Below are positions 24,281 to 36,740 of a DNA stretch of 64,000 nucleotides, one piece after another. The notes below the pieces were generated by a model. The model made no database searches, was not told the DNA's origin, and was given only the letters and a program-made list of their open reading frames with translations. A program made the position numbers and the translations under genes. The stretch lies in the NCBI GenBank assembly GCA_004123355.1, contig SCHM01000002.1, forward strand, positions 9,335,569-9,399,568, read 5' to 3'. The first letter of the stretch is position 1, and each line of letters begins with the position of its first letter. This DNA is from Amphirosellinia nigrospora. Lineage: Eukaryota > Ascomycota > Sordariomycetes > Xylariales > Xylariaceae.

Positions 24281-25297
24281 GAAAAGCCGCGAATACCATG
24301 TTGTGGTGATGGGTGCAGGTGAGCCCTCCAGACCACAAGTCTTACCGTATTTGAGGCTCCCCTGCTAATGATAGCTAAAAGGCGGCGTTGGGAAAAGTTG
24401 TCTCACAGGTAGGACACGATCGTTACTGCTGTGGCCTCGGGACGCGGTAACTTCCGCGCCGGGATATAGAGTTTGCTAACTAATCGTGGTTTGCGACAGC
24501 TCAATTAGTCCACAACGAATGGATCGAGAGTTACGATCCGACGATTGAGGATTCTTACCGGACGCAAATGACAGTTGATGTGAGTGCCCCGCAATCTAAT
24601 CCGATTGGCTTTCAGACAAGCTGATAAGTCTCCTGCAGCAACGCCAGGTAGTTCTAGAGATGTAAGTCATTGCTGATCATGACTTATCTCAGTTCTCCAC
24701 TGTTTGCTCTGCTGACTAGAGCTAGTTTGGATACTGCAGGGACTGACCAATTCGGTTGGTTTTACCGCACATCTTTCTTGTTATAGTCTACTAACACTGC
24801 AGCACGTAGTTGCTATGCGAGATCTATACATGAAGACTGGACAAGGATTTCTTTTAGTCTTTAGCATCACGTCAGCAGCTTCCTTAAATGAGATTGCCGG
24901 GCTACGCGATGAGATAATTCGCATTAAAGATGACGAGAACGTCCCTATAGTCATATGCGGCAACAAGGCCGATCTGGAAGAGTACAGGGCCATTCCTCGG
25001 GCTCGAGGTTTCGACGTTTCTCAAAGATGGGGTGCACCCTACTACGAGACGAGTGCACGAAATAAGAGTACGTCTTCTACCAGCTCCATGTTTTAATGAG
25101 GTCACCAGGCTAAAATGAGAGAACCAGCCAATGTCAACGAGGTCTTCGTTGACCTATGTCGTCAGATGTTACGGAAAGACGATGCTGGTGAAGATATGGG
25201 TGGCCAACGGAACGATGAGTACGATCCGTACTCGCACTACAAAAGACGCAGGCGGCGCCGAGATCACAATCATCGACATAAATGCGTCATTTTGTGA
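24281..25297 (+). CDS. Rap1/Krev-1-type Ras-family small GTPase
   Basis: Membrane-anchored GTPase switch related to Rap1, Neurospora Krev-1 and yeast Rsr1/Bud1, which act in polarity and cell-site selection. Exons, all joining in phase: 24281-24318, 24382-24408, 24500-24579, 24639-24661, 24726-24754, 24810-25067 and 25128-25297. They assemble the G1 loop GAGGVGKS across the first two, effector region YDPTIEDSY, G3 DTAGTDQF, G4 NKAD, G5 ETSAR, and a basic tail (KRRRRRRDHNHRHK) ending in CVIL. That is a CAAX box whose final Leu predicts geranylgeranylation. The Thr after DTAG instead of Gln is the Rap-type signature. The first exon here starts at an acceptor (CCCCTAG); the initiator exon lies upstream and is not identified, so the N-terminal few residues are missing. 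No frame disruption is seen over 208 codons. Confidence 0.93.
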
Positions 25298-27456
25298 ATA
25301 ATGCATTCGCGATCCTATTGTCTCCCCTTGAGGCCTTGAAGCGCCTGGAGAACGGGGTTCCCACGCCCAAACTTCGTCTACAAAAGATGCTACATCTCTC
25401 ATCTACACTGGGACATTCTCGTCCATATAATGCAAACCCAGAAAACATCCTAGCACACTACGCTGGATGATATCGAATCTTAACACGGCGAGGCGCATGC
25501 TATGAAGGAAACATATAGATACCCACAACAGGTGGTAAAAAAGCAACGATGACAAAGGTCCTCGATGATTTACGACGAGTTTATTCCATTTTCAGTCCAA
25601 AAAAATATTTTAAACAGGGTCAAGCATTGTGTAGCGATGAATTAGCAACATATATATACCCCCTCAAGTAGAAATTAAACAATCTAATAACTATATGTCA
25701 TGTCTTATTAGATGTGAGGACTCGAGTTACATAGGTAGTTGCTTAGGCAATTTCTAGATCATAGAGTATAGTATAGCCTTGTAGTATACCGAGATATTGT
25801 CCCCACACACACCTGCAACCTGAGAAACAATACTAACGTACTTGCATGCATAAAAAAACTAGCGAATTCTGCCAACGCATGCATTCGAATAGATTTATTC
25901 TTACCGGCTTTCCAAGTCTACCAAAAATCTAGAAATTGCGTCGTTATCTTTTTGGATCCGAAACACCCGTCGGTGTTTGAACCAACATACATACATACGT
26001 ACATACATATACTGTAACTCTTGTTCCCGCAGTTCGTCACATTACCGAGATCAAGCGGATTGAAAAAGTGACCCGGAGTTCCAGGATGACTTTTATCTCC
26101 AGAGCGCTCTGGAGGTAAATAGTACGTGTGACCCTCTGGACGGACAATACAGAGTAAGGCAGAGAGCAGAGCAGAGTAAAGGCCACCGAAGCGAGGATTA
26201 GGGCTGAACGGAGGGTTGCATGAAGAAACAAAAAGAAATCCAGACCGGCCGACGCAATGTCAATGACGCAGCAGAGTACCCTCTGCCAAAAAAATTGAAG
26301 TATCCAATGAGAAGCTACGCCGTTTGGTGTAGATCGGTGGACACAACACCGAAACAAAAACCGAGGCGCAGAGGGTGGATGGGTGTGTACGTGCTCACGA
26401 TACATTCTACTGCGAGGTTCGCTCGTATCGTGCCGTGTTAGTCTCGTATTCTAGCCATCATAGCGGCAGCGGTGCTGTGGTAGAAACGAACTTGTACATA
26501 CGGGTGGGAGGTAGGATGGACATAGAGAGAGTGAGAATTTGCAGTACATTCTCCGACATTGAAAAATGTGTGTCACAGTCACACTGCATGAGGACACAAA
26601 TGATAGGCGCGTGCGGGTGAAACCTTTCGAATATTTTTGTTAATTCCCTCTTTAATTTTTCTTCTTCTGTTTTTTATAAGCTGTCATTGGTCGCCTTTTT
26701 TCCTGCATGGCGGTTGGTCCGACTTCCGAGCCGGGAGAGACGAACGGCGATTGGCCGGGCCTCACCGTCTAAACGTCCATATGTTTCTATGCCATCCGTT
26801 GCGGAATCCGTGCAAAGAGGCGGGAAAGGAGAAAGATGCCCAGATACACACCATCGCCTCTTTGCTGCCTTTTCTCGCCAAAGGCTCCCAATGGAACATC
26901 TGCCGACGCGGCGCAAGCGCAGTCACAATCACATTCTCCTTGCGATGGGCGCTTACATTTGGGAGACGCTTTTTTTTTTTCTTGCTTGCCCCTTCCTGGT
27001 CTCCTCCCAGGTGTGATGTGCGCGCACTCGTGGCACATGCTTTGATCTTGGTTCAAGCACTACAACTTGTACCCAACAAGCCCTTGATCTAGGAAGTGCA
27101 CTTCGGCGAGCCCGATGCAATGCACTACACGCGGCAAATCGTGGTCGACATAGAAATAGTCAAGTGCCCACCAGAAAATGGGGGTTTGTCGATAAAGGGT
27201 CGCGGACGATGCTACCTGACTCCAGCAAAAGTGGGGTGTTGCCTCGTGGAACGACTAGGTGATGAGGTCGTCCCCTATTTTGCAGTTCAGGTACTTCCAA
27301 TGCTAGTGACTCTTTAGATCCGATATCAAATAACTTTGGGGTGCGACAAATGCATGTCATAGATTAACATTAAAGTAACCCATCTCTGACTTGAATGATG
27401 ATAATGGCCAGGTGTGTATGTACCGCCTGACGTAGTTAATTAAGGCCTTGCTTTCC
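25298..27456. other. Intergenic stretch with CATA microsatellite
   Basis: 3' side of two convergent genes (Rap1-like on +, IPI3 on -), yet about 2 kb long. A (CATA)n-type microsatellite lies at 25986-26009. Open frames at 26637-27092 on both strands overlap one another and have no family features. Confidence 0.5.
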
Positions 27457-28827
27457 TCACGCCTTTGTTGATGCAGCCTCGACATATCGTTCCAGCGTCT
27501 TTTTCTGCAATGCGCGTTGTTCGTTAATGATCTCCCACAGCTCCTCATTCTCTTTTTGCAGTTCGACATCGCCAGCAGTGTTGCCCGCAGGTTCTTGGAA
27601 AGAGAGGATAGCTTGTTCCAACGCATCCTGAGGTATTCCGCTCGAGTTAAGCATCTTGGAAAACCGTGTCTCGTCCACCGTATCCGATTCAATGCGCGAG
27701 GTGAAATTATAGCTTCGGTTTCCGAGAAATGGTTTGACGACCGTCAGAGGCCGAGTGGGTTTTGATGGGGAGAGCGGCGAGACAAAATTGATGTTGGTGA
27801 CGGCAGCGTTTAAACTGGCAAGCTCTGTCGAATCCGCCCGGCTGCTTAGGTCCCATCGTCGCACCTGGCCTCCAGAATGTCCTGATAATAAGATGGTCCC
27901 GTCGTAGTTCAGCCCAAGACATGTGGCTGGTCCAGCTTCCAAAGGTGCAGCGCCAAAGGCAGCTGATACTTGTACGGCGGCGGAGCCTTCACTACTCTCA
28001 GGACCAAACAGTGCATTTTCTCCGAACATCTCGACGGCATAAAGCGAGCGGTCCTCAGTAGCGGCATAAAACGCGCGAGCACAAGGGTCAAGAATCAACG
28101 AGATAGGAGCACATGGGAATAGCAAGGTGCGCAGTGGTGTCCCTAGTTGGTAGTTCCACACAACACAAGACTTGTCTTTGCTTGCGGAGACGCAGATGTT
28201 GGTATCAAGGTTCACGCCCTTCGACACAGCAAGGGCAGTGATAGCAGCTCTGTGGTTAGATAATGTCTCTTGAGCCTCATGCTCAGTGGTTGAGTCGAGC
28301 TCCAGCAGGCGAGAGAGGGACCAGACGTGGACATTGGAGTCATCAGAGCCTGTGAGTAGATGGTGAGGCGTGACAGCTATGCAGGTCACGGCTTGAACAT
28401 GGCATGGGGGTGTGGTGACCTGCCGTCCGGTACAAAGCTATCGACCAATAATTAGTGCCATTATTCGGAACCGAGAGAACATCGGGGGTCATATACCTCC
28501 CAGACGATGATCCTCTTGAGTCCCCAAGAAAAGTACATCGTGGCCGAGAGCGACGCTACGGATGCGCTCAGGGAAGTTGACGACGGCGTCCTGGTTGCCC
28601 TTAGGCCTCGCGTAGACATGGACGGTTGACTTGTCTTGCTGGGCAGCAAAGACATGCGTGTCGCTCAGAGCCAGACCTCCACTCGGAACCGAGCTCTTCT
28701 TCAGGATTGCCGAGGTAGTGTGTGTGGGATGAAGGGTATGTTCATATATGCCCGCATCTTTGGGGATGGCCGTGTTGTTGGCCAACGGCGGGCCTGAGAC
28801 CGACACGAAGTAAGATTCGGTCAGCAT
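27457..28827 (-). CDS. IPI3: Pre-rRNA processing protein IPI3 (WD40, Rix1 complex)
   Basis: Nuclear WD40 protein of the Rix1-Ipi1-Ipi3 complex, needed for ITS2 processing and late 60S assembly; the human counterpart is WDR18. Exon 1 (28827-28497) starts MLTESYFVSVSGPPLANN and exon 2 is 28437-27457, with an intron at 28438-28496. WD-type blades are visible: TPHHLLTGSDDSNVHVWSL, SASKDKSCVVWNY and GTILLSGHSGGQVRRWDL. The C-terminal coiled segment (QKENEELWEIINEQRALQKK) is typical of IPI3. Total length of about 430 residues fits the family. Near 28512-28520 the frame shifts within the end of exon 1: LFLGTQE should lead to RIIVWE at the splice donor, but that lies in another frame, implying a small indel in an AGAGG context. 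Confidence 0.9.
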
Positions 28828-30101
28828 ACTGGGATAAATGATGAACGATTAAATCCCTGGCGCAAGTGGCTTTAAACTATTAGACAACAGAGGGCATGCA
28901 AAACTATTGTCAGCTCAACAAGTGGTCTATAGATTTTGGTAAGGAAGTCGACACAATTTTTTTTTTTGGGTTTTCGCACTATCACGGCCGTCCAGTAAAC
29001 GGCTTGTACGGTTCCCAAACAGGACTACATGGGCAGGGCTGCCCCACTTCCCAACGACCATCGGAACACAGTGTCGTCAAAAATCGTTCTCCATATATAT
29101 CTATCTATGTACCTAAAGTTGCTAATTAGGCATGTAGGCTTTCTCTAAAAACCCGGGAAAGCTTAGGTTAGATGCACCTGATATTAAAACTATATATGTT
29201 GAGGTTTGTCTCCCCATAACGGCAAGGTTTCAGAAGGCGCTATGCCTCGCTCAGGAATCGCACTTACATCTCTTGAGGATAGCCCAACCTTGGTTGCAAA
29301 CCAGCTGCTGCACAGTAGTACTAGCTATACGTCTAGACATTTACTGTCCAAGCTTAACACCATAGGTACCTAGTGATTTAAAACGGCGAAATTTAGCACA
29401 ATAATTCCGGCCGAGTACAATGTGCCACCTTCAGCTAAAGCTTAGTACAGTTTCAACACAGTGTTAGTGTTAGCTAGTGGGCTCTACCAACTTGTATGTA
29501 ATCCAGTCTAGTCTGTTTACGGTATCCCTAAATTTTGATGGTGGCTTAAACCTATGAACCACTGATTTTTTTAACAGGTTCATATCATTCTGCTCCCACA
29601 TCAAGACATTATGGATCAGCCTCTGGCCGCATGCCTAAAGAGCACCTGATTAGTTTGCTATGTGAGGTAGCACATATGCCCAACGCGAACTTCATACATC
29701 ATCTATCTTGAGTTTCCCACTCGTTACCCACTACTAGGTAGATGGTAGGGGTAGCACGATAAACACCCACAGGGGCACGAACGGCAGACCTGCGGGTTCT
29801 GCTGCGGGGGGTCGGGATAATACCCTGAGTGGGTCTTTGTAATACCGGTCAGGGCCGTGGATTTAGTGGGCGTCGGTAGCTCATCAAGCTTCCCAGGCCA
29901 GAGTGGGTCGAACAAAACTCCACACACGCACTTAGCCCCCCCTTTTGCCTTGTAATTTCAACCAGACTATCGTCATTTCAACCCTCATTATTTTTGCTTC
30001 AATAAGCTATATTGCTTATAATTAAACGTATAAATAGAATAAAAGCACGCAGTTTCTTGCTATACTAGCTGTTTTTTTTTACGATTTTTTTTACGTACAA
30101 A
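28828..30101. other. Intergenic, promoter of IPI3 and flank of a transposon relic
   Basis: No gene seen. The left part should contain the IPI3 promoter. Base composition becomes strongly AT-rich from about 29940 into the adjacent transposase relic. Confidence 0.5.
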
Positions 30102-31307
30102 ATGCCCGGGACAAAGTACAATACGCCCCAACGGGCTAAAATCCGCGGCGTTATAAAATTTTGTGATACCAAAAGCCTTACGTACTCTAAAAAGCATATA
30201 TTTCAATTTTTTAGTATAAAGCCTCGTACGGGCTACGATATTATCCGTAGCAAAAACCCGTTGCGGCTCGATTTAGACAAAAAAAACGAAGCATCGCAAG
30301 CCTATACAGACCCCGATTCGCGTACTACACACAACAACCCTCGCTACACCGAAAAACGCAGCAAAAAACACAAATTTACAAACGACAACGTAAATTTCGT
30401 CAAGCACTTACTAGCTAAAAAGCCGTACGAAGCACACAGGTTAAATTAGCTCGATTTAGCTAATACCGCGGGCGCAAAAGTCCCTAGGTCTGCCGAAACC
30501 GTATACCACCATCCAGACCTCAAAAATCACCATATTCGACTCAAACACGCAAAACAAGCCCTTCCGCAGGCTACGCGGGCCGCACAGGTCGAACGAACGA
30601 AGCGTAAAATCGAACTAGGGCTGTTTAACAACCTAGCGTAGCAGCAAAAAATAATCTCGCTCGACAAGCTCCATTTTAGCTTTAAAAAGCACGTTCAACG
30701 CGGACAAATAATACGTACAGCTACAAAAAAAGAAACCTAATAGACTATTACGCCCTCGGAAGACCTTAATAAATCAAAAAAAGCCGTAGCACGCCGTAAA
30801 AAAAAGCAAAAATACCACCAAAAAGAAAAGAGTACGTTAATCAACTGCGTAAAAGCTATAAAGTACAATTTCAAGCCGAGCCTCATATTCTACAAAACGC
30901 CTATATCAAATCCAACAGGCTCAATTAGCTCTTCCGCGTTTATTCGATACCTACAGCCAATTTTAGCCGAAGCAGAGAATCGATTCAGAGGCAAAGATTT
31001 CGTATTGTAAATAGACGGGGCCCCAGCACACTACTCGATAAAAACCACCACGTAGCTCCAAAAAAACGGGTATAAAACCCTCCGTACAATTCACGATAGC
31101 CCAAATACAAATTAAATCGAATCGTATATTAAAAAGGTTAATTCTATATTAAAAACACGTAAGCATTCTTCTATTACAGCCCTAAAAAACCTAGTATTCG
31201 AAAAGTAAGCAAGGCTAAATCAACAGCGCTTAAATACCGATTTAGAAAGTATGCCAAAACGCTAGCGGGATATAATACACTTAGACGGAGAGCTAATTGC
31301 TTATTAA
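30102..31307 (+). mobile_element. RIP-degraded Tc1/mariner-type transposase
   Basis: A single frame of 402 codons, with no net frameshift, encodes a fungal Tc1/mariner (IS630 superfamily) transposase broken by about eleven in-frame stops. The start MPGTKYNTPQRAKIRG is the usual N-terminus of this family. KYNFKPSLIFY and FVL-x-IDGAPAHYS mark the catalytic DDE region (second catalytic Asp), and the end LESMPKR...DGELIAY matches the family's C-terminus. Stops are TAG or TAA codons that can be explained by C-to-T change at CAG/CAA or the equivalent at TGG. The whole region is AT-shifted with abundant TA, as expected after repeat-induced point mutation. I found no convincing terminal inverted repeats, so element boundaries are unknown. 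It is a dead copy. Confidence 0.85.
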
Positions 31308-33195
31308 ATTGTATAGTCTTTTGTTCTATAGAGTAGTTCGAGTAATCTAGTCATCGTGGGTAGTATAAAAACAGCTGTTTTGGTGGTGCGTGGGCCATAT
31401 TGGGTATGTGTGTGGAGTCTTGTTCGAGGGGGGTCTGCCCAGGCCGGCCTGTTAGTTCTGGGCCTCTGTTCCTACACGCACTGAAGTATATGTAGTTCTA
31501 GGCCCCGTGCCTGCTGCATCTTGGCGATGGTCGGAGCTCATTCGCGGAATAGCTGCCGTGACTGCATGGTGATGCACATACTATACTACTGTATGTCCGT
31601 TAGGTAATGGCCAGTTTCTTCGGGACCATGTGATTCCTACACCCAGTGGTGGTGCCTAAGCTGCACTGGAGCTGCACTGCAACCTAAGGTCCTATGTAAG
31701 TAAACTCCAGTCAAAGAACAACCTCGTGTGCACCTCATTGGAATGCGGCTCCCGTAGCAGTGGATACGCACTGCACGCTGCACACTACACTGCGTCTATC
31801 TCTGCTCTATAAATTACTCACACATACGGATGATCTAAGTGGACTGTGGCATAGGCGGCACGCTGCAGCTGGCTGCCCGACATCTCATGATATGTCTGTC
31901 CTCCCGTTCGGCATAGTCGTCTGTGACAAGACAGACGCCTGCGAAATCTTGACTTATCGGAACACATGTGCGACAGGACGGAAGACCTCCTCGGTCACCG
32001 ACCAATTCCTGCACAACACAGGTAGTATTCATCTGTGAATCTCTGTCCAATATCTCGTGTCTCTCCACGTATCAAGAATCGAGCCACGACCCCGGCGCCT
32101 AGTATGTATAGACTACGACGCAACAGGCATGTCGTCAACTGCCTACCTACCTATATTATGCTAGGTGGGACGAGCAGTGCAGTACCGGTATATGGTAGGG
32201 TACCGGCACAGGGGCTCGGATTGCTAGTCCTCTCAGCCACCAACCAGTGTTGTGCGACTATGAGTTCAGATGTTGCTTGCATTGCATTGGATATTGGATT
32301 GCTGTCCACGTCTTCCCCAGTCCTCTCCCCGGCTCTCCACATGCCAAATACCTCATACCCCCCAAGCCTGGTCAATGACAGAGCAATTGTGCGATTCCCG
32401 TATCTGATGCTAAAAGTAGAAAAGGAATAATTTCCAGAAGACGGCAACGTAGCAATGGTTGCGGCGTGATAATCAAACCTAACCCTGCACTTCGTAGATC
32501 CTGGAAACCGATCTCTTGGCGGCCAGGGGTTGAGATGACAGTTTGGGCGCTATTTCGTGCTATTATCGCTGGTTTATAGTGGCTACAAAAGCAACGCAAA
32601 CCAGGCATGTTCTGCATTACCAGCATCCTGTCTGAGACAACAGTCAAGTGACGGCGTCCCTTTTCGCTTTCTGGGGATGGTGTAGCGAGAAGCTCTGAGT
32701 ACTTGCATGCACGTACACGTGTAATTGAAAGACTTGGTTGGCAATTTGGATGAGGTTCCACACTTTGACATCTTTCGTCCTTCCGACCCCTGACCCCAAG
32801 ACGATCGTCGAACGTTAATAGACCCTTGTCCGCCGGTTCCCTGCTGCCTCTGCTCCCTCGTCCCTGGACCAACGGCTCTGTTCCTAGACGGAAATCGGGT
32901 CAAGCCAGGGGTTGGTTGTTGAATAGGGTCTTCTTATACCACCATTCCCTCTTGGTTCGCCTATTCCAGCTCCTGTCTACAAAATTTTTCTATGTTTTGG
33001 GCGATATGAATATGTACGACCAGTCTCTTTGAGATATTGTACAACTTTGTCGACTTGACAACTTCGGTAGCCAAAAAAAAAACCAGACTGTCCTAAATTG
33101 GAGGGGACAAAAAAGCCCTGTGTTCGGTACTTGGATGCAAACACGTTCTATTCACGTACCAAAGCTGGATATTGTTGGATAATTTTCAATTGTAG
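31308..33195. other. Intergenic stretch
   Basis: No supported gene. Overlapping frames on both strands between 31760 and 32900 lack any family feature and mutually overlap. An intron acceptor near 33195 (AATTGTAG) suggests that the following gene has an undetected first exon here. Confidence 0.5.
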
Positions 33196-35230
33196 GACAT
33201 AGCGGCTCTGGTGGACAATAACCTAGGCGAGAATGGAACACAGCATGGAACACAACATGGAGCCCCTCATGGATTTTCACTCCAATCTACCGAGATGTTA
33301 GCAGTGGACTTGCAACAGTCGAGCAGTATATTTCAATCCAGACATCTCACGGCCGGGGCTCCTGCACCAGGACTGGCCGATGACGGGGCTACGAGACGAC
33401 ATTCATTGCCACAAGATTCGAGCTACTTAACCCCCTTGCTTCCGTCCCAGCCTGACGGTACAGTATCCAATTCCAAGTCAATGAAAACGATTCACCAAAA
33501 ATACTCGGATATTTTTGCACCACTGGATTTTGATTCACCGAAGCGGGGCAGCATTTCCAGCAGTGACTCTCTGCCGACCTCGAACCCCCTTCAATAACCA
33601 CTCGAGAAGAATCCGTACTCACTATCGATACCTGGCTCGAAACTGAAAAACTCGATACCCATTTTACTACACATCACACCAACGTCAGAATACACCCCCC
33701 TATGAGTTGGATTGATTTGGATGGCGATGATGAGGATATCTCACCCAGCACCCGACGAAGAAGCAGCATGACGGATTTTCCGAAACACTTAAAACAACAG
33801 CTTGGGAGCCCAATGCCACTCACGCGAGGACCATGTCCTCAGGCCCTCAAATGACTGATGTTTCCGAAGCGTCAATAATGCCAGTGAATGAAAATCCGCG
33901 TGGCGTCCCGCAACGACGCCGGTCCTTGAAACATCACGAGCAAGATACCAGCCGTGGAGGAATGTATCATGATATGCAACACTACAATTCGTTCCTACCA
34001 CCTGATGATGAATCAGTTTTTACGTACGAAGAAAGCACAAACACTGCGCTCTTTGAGGACCAAAACACCCTTTTGGACAACGCGGGCACCTCATCACGAA
34101 ATCATCTAGTATCTCCAACACCCAAAGAAGACATTTCCAGCAAACCAAGTAGGAGTTGGGATACAGAGTTCTTGCCGATTGCATCTCGCGGGGTTGATTA
34201 CGAGGAATGGGTTGAATCTGATACAAACTACTTCGTATCTAGAGAAAAACCTGCGGCACCCCGACAATTATCACGGCACGTCCAAGACAGCATCGAGGCT
34301 AGAGTGAACAACTTCCCACAAGTGATGCTTTCATGCGACGATCTGTTGGTCGAGGAAATTCGCGAACTCTCCAGCAAGCGAAATACAATACTGATGACCC
34401 AAGATCCGATCACCTAGCGACTTCGAAGCACCAGCCAAACAATGCACCAACCCAAGCATCCAGGTGGAAACTACTGGGTTCTTCGACCAGTACGGTGGAG
34501 CAACAGGACCAGCCTGATATAATGCGAGCCAACAAAAAGCACGTGTGGGCTGTAATGGGGAAAATCTTTCCCCACGGCAGCGACGTAGAGTGTGAAGCCT
34601 TGTATGCGTATGTGCTTGTTTATAACTACATCACATCGCTGTATTTGCGCGAGATGGCCAGGTCGAATGCACCGCGGGTACCAACAAGACCCAACACAGG
34701 CAGATCGGGAGCCTATTCGGAATCTGATTCTGACCTTTCGATATCCACACCACCCCAACCGTCAGGACACGAAGCTATTGGAATCCCAAGAAGCCGTCGA
34801 GCCGTCAGGCTTAGGTCCGGAGGATGATAACACCGCGACCACCCTCGGGGGTAGCGGACCGTACATCCACCTTTACCAGAGTTGCGTCATATACCCTCGT
34901 TTTTTTTCAACCAAGGGCAACAGCGACATAGAAAGCCGAGGAATCACAACGAGCTCTCACGCTTGTCGGAGAGGGTGGCAGTCTTAGTAGGCGACGACAC
35001 CGGGGCAGTCGAGCAGGCATGAGGCCATGACATCTATAGGTCTATTGAGGCTGGCCGAGCTCCGGCGCGGGATCGCAATGTGCTGCGCAGGCCTGACTGT
35101 TGCCCTCCAACGTGCGGACCCCAACATCAAAGATAAACCCGACAAATGCTATAGGGTAGATCCGTCGTTCATGCGATCGCTGTGCCAGCATGTGCAGATA
35201 ACAGAGAACGCAATCGCATCCTCCCATTAG
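33196..35230 (+). CDS. Conserved-looking fungal protein of unknown function, split over frames
   Basis: Consecutive plus-strand frames form one long low-complexity then globular protein. A Ser/Gln-rich N-terminus (33196-33597) is followed by a segment with TWLETEKLDTHF (33600-33840), then 33833-34417 containing DYEEWVESDTNYFVSR, RVNNFPQVMLSCDD and LLVEEIRELSS. Next comes 34430-34830 with HVWAVMGKIFPHGSDVECEA, and finally 35027-35230 with RRGIAMCCAGLTVALQ and DPSFMRSLCQHV. The MLSCDDLLVEEIRELS region and the Cys/Leu-rich end look like a family I remember only as hypothetical in filamentous ascomycetes. At least three frame changes separate these blocks and no clean introns bridge them, so indels are likely. 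No function is proposed. The start is unresolved (GTG at 33211 is not credible; an upstream exon is likely). Confidence 0.6.
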
Positions 35231-36740
35231 CGACTTCTACGACTCTCTGACTGCGCCCTAGTGCTGTTGCTTCAGTGTTTCTTAACATTTAAGCCCCGAC
35301 GATGATACACAACGCGAGGGCGGTAGTCTCCAGCAACACTACCTACTCCATCTCGAGGCTTTGGAAATATCTTTTCTTTGTCGATCCGAAGAAACCACAC
35401 ATACCATAGCACGAACCCAATCGACACAACATACACATGTAACAATCCATCTCACGCTTTATTCTCCTTTCTCCTCCACCACTACTCACGCAATCAGCGC
35501 GAAACGAGTATGGAGTTTCGTAGTGGGAGGAAGGGGCGACCGAAACATACTCATACACAACACACACGAGAGGAAACGGCGCATAAAACGGGAGACGGGA
35601 GCATTGAGCAAAACGGCGTTGCATTTTCTTTTGTTTTAAAAGGGCTCGAATCGGGAAAAAACGGCGTAAAAATGTCCGGGGATAATGAGAAAGCATCATG
35701 GTGTTCGGTACATAGACTGCATTAGCATAGGATGAGCCGCATAATACCCCCCCTCTCTTCTCCCTTTATACAAGGAATTCCATTTTGTCGATCGTCATTC
35801 TCTTGATTTGTGAGTGAGTAAAAAAAAATTGCCTATTATGTCTATAACTCGTAAGGGAAGTGCCCGTCCAACCCTTCGAGCTAGCTACGTTCTTGCTGGG
35901 CTCTTGGCTGATTACGGGCTTAAATGAGATTGCTCGTAGTTAGCGACATAAGCAATAACCGAGGTCTATTCTGATCGCGCGATGCGATAAGAGCACAACA
36001 AGAGATCCATCGTGTTGAAAAAGGGTTGGAGTAAGAAAGTGCGCCGCACGCTAGAACATCCTTGCCTGAGTACCAATATATTGGGAATGTATGTACCCGC
36101 GTGACTCCTGCCTAGCTTCGATCGGAAATACAAACTTCAATGCAACCTATGACACAATGAGACAGTCTCTGGCCAAGTCACTATTGATGGTAGAGCGAGT
36201 AGAACAATCCATAGTCTTCAGCTGCAACCGGCGCCACTGCCACGGCTGCCTATCATCTCGGCAGGCCATAATCTGCGTAAAGTTCGAAGTAGGCCCCGAT
36301 GAATACGCGCCGCCTATTAGGAGGAGATTGGTAGAGGTGAAGGGAAAAAAGGATTGGGGGAATTGACTGGGTCTTGGCTCTAAGCAAGGTGCGAGAAGGC
36401 CATATGTGATGATGTAGGGTTGTTCCTAATTTCGTCTGTATATGAAATATATCTTCAGGCCATCCTTGATGCCATTGGCACTCACTACACCTCTTTCTGT
36501 ACCTAACCCACCTCTCACAGATGCACACCCACCCCTCCATTGCGTTTAGTAGCAAAGGTGTAGCTTATACGCTTATATGTAGATACCCCGTGGTATTATT
36601 GATAAACACTTTTTCTTTTTTTTCTTTGACGGCTTCAGCGTCTTTCTATAAAGCTGTCTATGGGGGAGAACCTGCTCGATGTCACTACGCATAGAGTTAG
36701 TTGTGGCCGTTGTGTGCGGATCTGTGAGTGTTTTGAAGCT
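35231..36740. other. Intergenic, convergent gene ends
   Basis: No gene supported. Short frames at 35343-35725 occur on both strands without features. The stretch contains A- and T-runs but no recognisable repeat. Confidence 0.5.

Noticed and set aside
26637-27092. 151-residue plus-strand frame and overlapping minus-strand frames
   Set aside because: Frames on both strands overlap and none has family features; probably chance.
30000-31400. Terminal inverted repeats for the transposase relic
   Set aside because: Only a weak similarity around the AGCTGTTTT stretches on the two sides; too short and degenerate to set element ends.
32372-32903. 166- and 106-residue minus-strand frames
   Set aside because: Overlap each other and plus-strand frames; no recognisable features.
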